DNA from: CAXDRM01 sp963991775 | Lineage (GTDB): Bacteria; Pseudomonadota; Alphaproteobacteria; Rickettsiales; JABIRX01 | Assembly: GCA_963991775.1 (NCBI GenBank) | Contig: CAXDRM010000037.1 | Coordinates: forward strand, 1 to 11,876 | Direction: 5' to 3' | Length of the DNA: 11,876 nucleotides | Shown: in pieces, positions 7,782 through 11,876 of the stretch | Position numbering within the stretch: the stretch's first letter is position 1 | Layout: each line of letters opens with the position of its first letter | Made by a program: the position numbers and the translations under genes | The notes under the pieces: model-generated | What the model saw: the letters and a program-made list of their open reading frames with translations, nothing else | The model's database searches: none | Told to the model about the DNA's origin: nothing

Positions 7782-9371
7782 TCAACTATCCTTATCAGGT
7801 GCTATATTTAAAAGTGGAGCAATACGTTCAATAATTTTTTTCACATAAGGCGCAGCTACCACGCCACCTGTAGCATATCCTCCTGTTTGCTCTGTACCTT
7901 TTGGCTCATCTAAAAATAAATATACTAAAAATTGTGGCTCCTCTATAGGAAACACTCCCACAAAAGAAGAAAGCAAACGATCTTCATCATAACCTTTCTT
8001 ACCCACCTTATGCGCAGAACCTGTTTTACCGCCTACAGAATAGCCTTTTGAATTTGCCCGCCAACCAGTACCTGAAGCAACAACTTCTGCCATTAACTCA
8101 CGAACTTTTTTACTCGTTTGTTCAGAAATAATATTTTGCCTATCTAAATCTTGCTGCTCTTTTTTTAGCAATGTCGCATCAACTAGATAACCGCCATTCA
8201 CCATAGCAGCAACAGCTTGTGCTAAATGAATCGCACTTACTGAAACACCATAACCATAAGAGGCTGTAATAGTCCGCGACAAACCCCATCTTTTCGGCAT
8301 TTTGGCAAAAGATCTTTCTACTAATTCAATATTTAGTGGCTGAAAAAATTTTAAATCTTTAAGAAATTTTTGTTGTAAACCAGCTGGAAATTTTTGCGCA
8401 ATACGGGCAGTACCAATATTAGATGATTTAGCAAAAACTTTACGAAAAGTGATTTCTTCTTTGATCTTTTTAAAATCCTTAATATTAAAACCATCAATTC
8501 TAATATCATCAGACACATCTATCTCATCTTCAAGATTAATTAGCTGATTTTCTAAAGCTAAAGCCATTGTAAAAATCTTGAAAGTAGAACCCATCTCATA
8601 AAGCTCATAGCTGACTTTATTATGATAATTTTTATCTACTAAAGTAGCACCTGGATTATAGGGATTAAAATCTGGAAAACTCGAAAAAGCGTAGATTTCT
8701 CCTGATGCTACATCTAAGACTACTGCTCCACCACCTAAGGCTGAAAATTCTTGTACCGCATCTTTTAAAGTCTCATGCACAATATTTTGCACATTAATAT
8801 TTAAGGCTAAATTTACCTGCTGCTGACCAGTCCGCTCCTTAGCAATAACTCGGTCATAATATTTTTCAAAACCAGCCAAACCTATTTCATCATGATCCAC
8901 AAAACCTAAAATATGCGCTAAACCATTTTTATATGGGTAGAATCTTTTAAGATCCTCATGAAAATGCAAACCAACATGCCCAAAACTATTAATCTCATGC
9001 TTTTCTTGCGGGGTTAAATCTCTAATTAATAAAATGCGTCTTTTGGAATTTTTATTACTTAATTTTTTCAGCAATTTTACTTGATCACGATTACCTAAAT
9101 ATTGCTGCAAATCACGCAATATCTCTTCTGCTGAACGAATATTTGCTGGCTCTGCATAAAGTGTGTAAGTAATCAGATTAGTTGCTAAAATTTCGCCATT
9201 ACGATCTAAAATATCAGGTCTGACAAATTTATTTTGGATTTTGTTACTTATTGTAGAAGTTGGTTCTGCCTTATCTTGCAAGAGATAAACTGCGCGCAGT
9301 AGCAAGATAAAATATAAGGCAAATAATATGCTAAAAAAAATTAGCACTCTATCTTTGGGTATATTTCGCAC
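7782..9371 (-). CDS. ftsI: FtsI (PBP3), septal peptidoglycan transpeptidase
   Basis: Class B penicillin-binding protein that crosslinks septal peptidoglycan as the partner of FtsW. In the 529 residues: a short basic cytoplasmic tail, one membrane anchor at about 9-30, and the pedestal motif RPDILDRNGEILA at 51-63. The periplasmic transpeptidase domain has the catalytic STFK at 262-265 (Ser262 nucleophile), SSN at 316-318 and KTGS at 449-452. All three active-site motifs are intact and correctly ordered. The start used is a GTG at 9371, overlapping the end of ftsL by 23 bp. A second GTG at 9347, just after the ftsL stop, would shorten the protein by eight residues and is a fair alternative. 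The gene ends 37 bp before repeat element B. Confidence 0.96.
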   Translation of the reverse strand: MRNIPKDRVLIFFSILFALYFILLLRAVYLLQDKAEPTSTISNKIQNKFVRPDILDRNGEILATNLITYTLYAEPANIRSAEEILRDLQQYLGNRDQVKLLKKLSNKNSKRRILLIRDLTPQEKHEINSFGHVGLHFHEDLKRFYPYKNGLAHILGFVDHDEIGLAGFEKYYDRVIAKERTGQQQVNLALNINVQNIVHETLKDAVQEFSALGGGAVVLDVASGEIYAFSSFPDFNPYNPGATLVDKNYHNKVSYELYEMGSTFKIFTMALALENQLINLEDEIDVSDDIRIDGFNIKDFKKIKEEITFRKVFAKSSNIGTARIAQKFPAGLQQKFLKDLKFFQPLNIELVERSFAKMPKRWGLSRTITASYGYGVSVSAIHLAQAVAAMVNGGYLVDATLLKKEQQDLDRQNIISEQTSKKVRELMAEVVASGTGWRANSKGYSVGGKTGSAHKVGKKGYDEDRLLSSFVGVFPIEEPQFLVYLFLDEPKGTEQTGGYATGGVVAAPYVKKIIERIAPLLNIAPDKDS

Positions 9372-9726
9372 TTGGAGTTATTTCTAAAAGGGAGATTTGC
9401 TGACGGGCAGCAATGGCAGCCAAAAATTGCACATTTTTAATCTGTACTATTTTAGGCAAAAAATTATGCAGATCTTGATCATAATGAGCCTGATATAGTT
9501 TTTCTAATGCTTGCGGCGTAGTAACTAAGCTAATTTCAGAGCGTAAAATTTTTAAGTAATGCTGCTGCTCTTCTATCTGCTTAGTGATATAAGCAATCTC
9601 TGAGCTAAGGCGTAGATTATAATTTTTAAGATTGATTAAGCTAATTAAGCTAATAAAAATAACTAATAATAATCCTGCATTAATCAAGCTATAGCGTGTA
9701 ATCTGGTTCGCAAAAATCTTTTTCAT
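9349..9726 (-). CDS. ftsL: FtsL-like divisome protein
   Basis: Small bitopic membrane protein of 125 residues. It has a short basic N-terminus (MKKIFANQITR), one membrane segment at about 12-32, then a charged region at about 35-65 with a coiled-coil look (EIAYITKQIEEQQ). This is the architecture of FtsL, which with FtsB and FtsQ recruits and activates FtsWI. FtsL sequences are poorly conserved, so the call rests on this topology, the size and the position between rsmH and ftsI, which is the standard dcw order. The ATG at 9726 shares an ATGA with the rsmH stop (9723-9726), so translation is coupled. The 3' end overlaps ftsI by 23 bp. Confidence 0.85.
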   Translation of the reverse strand: MKKIFANQITRYSLINAGLLLVIFISLISLINLKNYNLRLSSEIAYITKQIEEQQHYLKILRSEISLVTTPQALEKLYQAHYDQDLHNFLPKIVQIKNVQFLAAIAARQQISLLEITPSAKYTQR

Positions 9727-10661
9727 TTTTTTAATGCCGATCTTAAAATTGCTGAACGAGAACGTGGATTAGCAGAAACTTCTGCTTTACTTGCTTTTAA
9801 CTTGCGTCCTTTAGTGAGTAGCACTTCTTTTGCAGAAGCTGTTATTTCAGGTAAATAACGATTATTAGCTGTACTTACACTGCCATATTCTTTGATAAAA
9901 TTTTTAACAATTTTATCTTCTAAACCATGAAAACTAACTACTACTAATCTGCCGCCAGATTTAAGCAAGCTAAGTGCAGCTTGCAAAAATTTACGCAACT
10001 CACCTAACTCATCATTGATAAAAATTCTAAGTGCCTGAAAAGTTTTAGTTGCAGGATGAATTTTACCTGGAATATTTTTTTGCCCTTTAGCGCGTGCTAC
10101 TAATCTAGCTAATTCTAACGTGCTATTAATGGGCTGCTCGGCTCTTGCTTTAACAATATAATGAGCAATTTTGCGCGAACTATGTTCTTCACCAAAATTA
10201 TAGATAATATCAGCAAGTTCAGTTTCATTATAATTATTTACTACTTCAAAAGCTGAAAGCTCGTTTTTGCCCATACGCATATCAAGATGTGCTTCTTGTT
10301 GAAAAGAAAAGCCTCGTTCTGCCTGATCAAGCTGCATAGATGACACACCTAAATCAACTACTAAACCATCTAATTTTGTTATTTGTTTTTGTTGCAACTG
10401 CTCTACTATTTGCGAGAAACGCTCATTAATGAAGTGAAATCTAGGCGAAAATTCTTGATGCAAAGCTTTAGCTAAAGATTCGACATTCTGGTCACGATCA
10501 AAAGCATAAAGTTGATTTTGGGGATGAGCTTGTAAGATTGCTTTACTATAACCACCTGCCCCAAAAGTACCATCCACATAAAGCCCTTGCTGCTCTGCCC
10601 TTAATTCAGTCAAAACCTCGTTAAGCATTACTGGTTTATGTATCTGGTCAGTTTCAAGCAT
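9723..10661 (-). CDS. rsmH: RsmH, 16S rRNA (cytosine-1402 N4) methyltransferase
   Basis: S-adenosylmethionine-dependent enzyme that methylates N4 of C1402 in the 16S rRNA P site. With the ATG at 10661 it has 312 residues, normal for the family. Motifs: HKPVMLNEVL near the N-terminus, the AdoMet loop VDGTFGAGGYSKAIL at about 29-43, FDRDQN at 54-59, DLGVSSMQLD at 103-112, VSFHGLED at about 242-249 and the C-terminal NPRSRSA at 298-304. GTFGAGGY is the alphaproteobacterial form. The start is uncertain. A TTG at 10676, with GAGG 11 bases before it, adds five residues. The ATG at 10661 has no good ribosome binding site, but it lies two bases before the stop of an upstream open frame (10654-10656), which would allow reinitiation. 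Repeat element C ends just upstream and appears to have displaced the original start. Confidence 0.95.
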   Translation of the reverse strand: MLETDQIHKPVMLNEVLTELRAEQQGLYVDGTFGAGGYSKAILQAHPQNQLYAFDRDQNVESLAKALHQEFSPRFHFINERFSQIVEQLQQKQITKLDGLVVDLGVSSMQLDQAERGFSFQQEAHLDMRMGKNELSAFEVVNNYNETELADIIYNFGEEHSSRKIAHYIVKARAEQPINSTLELARLVARAKGQKNIPGKIHPATKTFQALRIFINDELGELRKFLQAALSLLKSGGRLVVVSFHGLEDKIVKNFIKEYGSVSTANNRYLPEITASAKEVLLTKGRKLKASKAEVSANPRSRSAILRSALKK

Positions 10662-11016
10662 GTGTTCTAATGACAAATTTTTGTGAACCTCGGCTAAAAT
10701 TAACAGAGCGTGCTTGGATTTTTGATAAGCTCAACTTTTTAAAAACGGAGCGTATAGCGAGGCGCAAAAAAACAATTAAGAAAATTGTTTTTAGCCGCAG
10801 CCAGCAGTAAGCTATGCTTACTCTGATACGTGAGTAGTTTGATAAAAATCTACTAAGGCAGATTTTTACCCTTCGGGCTCGCTTTGCTCGTCGTGCGCTA
10901 GCGTTGCTAGCTTTAAAATAGTTGAAGCGAATCACTCTGCAGAAATATAGTGTTTCAAAAGCACTATATTTCTGAAAAGCCTGCACGACATGTTGATTTG
11001 AGGCGAGGTTTTTCAT
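10654..11016 (-). CDS. Possible translated leader ORF across repeat element C
   Basis: An open frame of about 120 codons fills the mraZ-rsmH gap. It begins with an ATG at 11016 (another, in frame, is at 11019) that overlaps the mraZ stop as ATGATG, with AGGGAG five bases upstream. It ends in TGA at 10654-10656, two bases past the rsmH ATG. The product is unlike any family I recognise: rich in Arg and Lys (for example SARRAKRARR), with a short hydrophobic patch (FLIVFL). Nearly all of it is encoded by repeat element C, so it is probably not a functional protein. Its value may be to carry ribosomes from the mraZ end to rsmH. It could equally be a chance open frame. Confidence 0.3.
   Translation of the reverse strand: MKNLASNQHVVQAFQKYSAFETLYFCRVIRFNYFKASNASARRAKRARRVKICLSRFLSNYSRIRVSIAYCWLRLKTIFLIVFLRLAIRSVFKKLSLSKIQARSVNFSRGSQKFVIRTHA
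10686..11010. mobile_element. MITE-like palindromic element C between mraZ and rsmH
   Basis: A 325-bp segment bounded by imperfect inverted repeats. Reading inward, the first 30 bases of the left end (10686-10715) and the reverse complement of the right end (10981-11010) match at 23 positions, beginning with a shared AACCTCG and including AAAT, AACA and CGTGC. The interior is a chain of hairpins: AAAAACAATT/AATTGTTTTT (10768-10777, 10783-10792), AGTAAGC/GCTTACT (10806-10812, 10816-10822), TAAAAATCT/AGATTTTTA (10843-10851, 10860-10868), GCTAGC/GCTAGC (10897-10902, 10906-10911) and a perfect 13-bp stem, CAGAAATATAGTG/CACTATATTTCTG (10940-10952, 10962-10974). It encodes no transposase. Local G+C is higher than in the flanks around 10870-10910. 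It ends five bases from the mraZ stop. No clear target-site duplication was found. It is probably a non-autonomous repeat of a family present elsewhere in the genome. Confidence 0.65.
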
Positions 11017-11027
11017 CATATCTCCCT
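11014..11027 (-). promoter_or_regulatory. Strong Shine-Dalgarno and start at the mraZ end (probable original rsmH start)
   Basis: AGGGAG (11022-11027) lies five bases before an ATG at 11016-11014, and the mraZ stop TGA (11018-11016) overlaps that ATG. This is the best-spaced ribosome binding site among the operon's internal junctions. It has the form expected for a coupled mraZ-rsmH pair, but rsmH now starts about 350 bp further on, beyond element C. Confidence 0.5.
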
Positions 11028-11468
11028 ATTAAATTTTAGCTTGGCACGTTCGGACTTAGCCACCTCCTTCGCCTTACTAAAATATTCCTTAAAATTCTCT
11101 GGCTCCCAAATTTCAAATGTGGCCCCCTTTCCTATAAAGAGGGCTCTATCTTGTAATTTTGCTACCTCAATCATTTCTGCTGGCAGGATAATTCTACCAT
11201 CTGCATCAAGTGGTAATTGAAAACTACCTCCAAGGATTGTGGTTGCAAAAGCATCTCGTTCTTCCGAATATGGATCTAACTGATCTATAGTCTCACTTAA
11301 TTTCTCTACCCTACTCATGCCACAAGCTTCGACACATTCATTAATGAACGAGCTATAGGCAACGATACCGTTAAATTGCTCAGTCCTAAGCACATTACGA
11401 TATTGTGAAGGCACTGAAACACGGCCTTTTTTATCAATCTTGTTAGTAAAAGTTGATAGAAAGAGCAT
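11016..11468 (-). CDS. mraZ: MraZ, transcriptional regulator of the dcw cluster
   Basis: DNA-binding protein of the AbrB/SpoVT-like fold that represses its own promoter and so the dcw operon in bacteria where it has been studied; it forms ring-shaped oligomers. The 150-residue product has the two expected copies of the DxxxR motif: DKKGRVSVP at 12-20 and DADGRIILP at 88-96. The start MLFLSTFTNKIDKKGR fits the family. The length is close to the usual 140-150. The ATG at 11468 has GAGGTGAGG 12 bases upstream (11481-11490 region), a somewhat long spacing. It is the promoter-proximal gene of the operon, and a cluster of candidate binding sites lies immediately upstream. Confidence 0.96.
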   Translation of the reverse strand: MLFLSTFTNKIDKKGRVSVPSQYRNVLRTEQFNGIVAYSSFINECVEACGMSRVEKLSETIDQLDPYSEERDAFATTILGGSFQLPLDADGRIILPAEMIEVAKLQDRALFIGKGATFEIWEPENFKEYFSKAKEVAKSERAKLKFNREI

Positions 11469-11480
11469 TTTCTATATTTT

Positions 11481-11490
11481 CCTCACCTCA
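11481..11490 (-). promoter_or_regulatory. mraZ ribosome binding site
   Basis: The minus strand reads TGAGGTGAGG, purine-rich and matching the Shine-Dalgarno core twice (GAGG), followed by 12 A-rich bases before the mraZ ATG. The spacing is long but no closer match exists. Confidence 0.55.
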
Positions 11491-11493
11491 ATA

Positions 11494-11570
11494 TGGGTTT
11501 TTATGGATATTAACATCTATTTTATGGATATTTATGGGATTTACTTGGATTTGTCAAATAAAATATGGCT
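11494..11570. promoter_or_regulatory. Helically phased TGG array, candidate MraZ operator
   Basis: On the plus strand TGG motifs begin at 11494 (TGGGT), 11504 (TGGAT), 11525 (TGGAT), 11535 (TGGGA), 11546 (TGGAT) and 11566 (TGGCT). The steps are 10, 21, 10, 11 and 20 bases, close to whole numbers of helical turns. Five fit TGGRN with about 5-base spacers or a skipped position. The known MraZ operator in Escherichia coli is a series of TGGGN repeats with 5-base spacers upstream of mraZ. Here the repeats span the spacer and -10 region of the predicted mraZ promoter, fitting autorepression. The motifs read TGG on the strand opposite to mraZ, and that orientation should be compared with characterised operators. 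Confidence 0.6.
11529..11557 (-). promoter_or_regulatory. Predicted mraZ (dcw operon) promoter
   Basis: On the minus strand a perfect TTGACA (11552-11557) is followed after 17 bases by TAAATA (11529-11534), a weak -10 match. Transcription would begin about 50 bases before the mraZ ATG. The weak -10 leaves the exact position open, but the -35 is the best in the region. No other convincing promoter was seen within the operon. Confidence 0.5.
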
Positions 11571-11571
11571 T

Positions 11572-11600
11572 TTGCAGATATCCAGAAAATATGTTACAAT
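11572..11600 (+). promoter_or_regulatory. Predicted promoter of the divergent ankyrin-like gene
   Basis: TTGCAG (11572-11577), a 17-base spacer, then TACAAT (11595-11600). This is a good sigma-70-type match with ideal spacing, ending 36 bases before the ATG at 11637. The last TGG motif of the phased array (11566-11570) lies directly upstream of the -35 box. Confidence 0.6.
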
Positions 11601-11608
11601 ATTAGAAA

Positions 11609-11630
11609 TTTATTAGAGATTTATTAGAGA
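11609..11630 (+). repeat. Tandem duplication of 11 bp in the ankyrin-like gene's leader
   Basis: TTTATTAGAGA occurs twice in perfect tandem (11609-11619 and 11620-11630). The second copy places AGAGA six bases before the ATG at 11637, so it may serve as a weak ribosome binding site. Slippage at this repeat would add or remove leader sequence without changing the spacing of the last copy. Confidence 0.6.
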
Positions 11631-11636
11631 TTATTT

Positions 11637-11876
11637 ATGAGAGAACAAAAAACAAAACTAAGCACAGCAATTGATGAAGGAAATCTTGAACAGGTAAAAG
11701 AAATTGTAACAGTAAATCCAGCCATTATAACTGAAAAGCTTGATAACCTTTGGACCGCTCTTGTAAAATCAGCTACACAAAGTAAAACCAAAATAGCACA
11801 ATATTTAATAGAGGCAGGAATAAAAAATGGAATTTCCTTAGAAGAACAAAATATTCATCATGCCCTAATTAAAGCC
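11637..11876 (+). CDS. Ankyrin-repeat-like protein (3' end cut by window edge)
   Basis: The first 80 codons of a gene divergent from mraZ are visible. The product starts MREQKTKLSTAIDEGNLEQV and has no signal peptide or membrane segment. The patterns LSTAIDEGNLEQVKEIV (8-24) and TALVKSATQSKTKIAQYLIEAG (40-61) follow the helix-turn-helix spacing of ankyrin repeats, with the usual xALxxAxxxGxxxIxxxLIxxG periodicity degenerate in the second. Ankyrin proteins are frequent in intracellular alphaproteobacteria and sometimes act as host-directed effectors, but nothing here shows secretion or a target. The start is supported by a consensus-like promoter at 11572-11600 and AGAGA six bases upstream. 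It is not part of the canonical dcw cluster. Confidence 0.65.
   Translation, partial: MREQKTKLSTAIDEGNLEQVKEIVTVNPAIITEKLDNLWTALVKSATQSKTKIAQYLIEAGIKNGISLEEQNIHHALIKA

Noticed and set aside
10843..10974. CRISPR array suggested by several successive hairpins
   Set aside because: The stems differ in sequence and there is no recurring repeat with regular spacers.

Overview
The window is A+T-rich and almost fully coding. It holds the first ten genes of a division and cell wall (dcw) cluster, all on the minus strand, in the order mraZ, rsmH, ftsL, ftsI, murE, murF, mraY, murD, ftsW, murG. murG runs off the left edge. A divergent gene on the plus strand, whose product looks ankyrin-repeat-like, starts just beyond mraZ and runs off the right edge. 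Several family signatures point to an alphaproteobacterium: the GTFGAGGYSKAIL loop of RsmH, the AAGGTGGH start of MurG, and the FGCGGERD and DNPR motifs of MurE. The low G+C, the ankyrin-like neighbour and palindromic repeats placed between genes suggest a host-associated lineage such as Rickettsiales or Holosporales. That narrower placement is inference.

Layout, right to left along the minus-strand transcript. (1) 11469-11636 is a divergent control region. It has a consensus-like promoter on each strand and a series of TGG motifs spaced at about one helical turn, a good candidate MraZ operator. (2) mraZ follows. (3) A repeat element of about 325 bp with imperfect terminal inverted repeats sits between mraZ and rsmH (10686-11010). 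It seems to have separated rsmH from its original ribosome binding site and start. (4) rsmH, ftsL and ftsI overlap one another. (5) A second element with near-perfect inverted ends of 26 bp lies at 7629-7744. (6) murE, murF, mraY and murD are overlapping or adjacent. (7) A third element lies at 2188-2324. (8) ftsW and murG share an ATGA overlap.

Together the genes cover 16S rRNA methylation (RsmH), cytoplasmic precursor synthesis (MurE, MurF, MurD), lipid I and lipid II formation (MraY, MurG), septal glycan polymerisation and crosslinking (FtsW, FtsI) and the divisome scaffold (FtsL). The catalytic motifs I could check are intact, so the organism probably makes meso-diaminopimelate peptidoglycan. 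The notable features are the phased operator-like array and the three unrelated palindromic elements, which occupy the only non-contiguous junctions of an otherwise compact operon.
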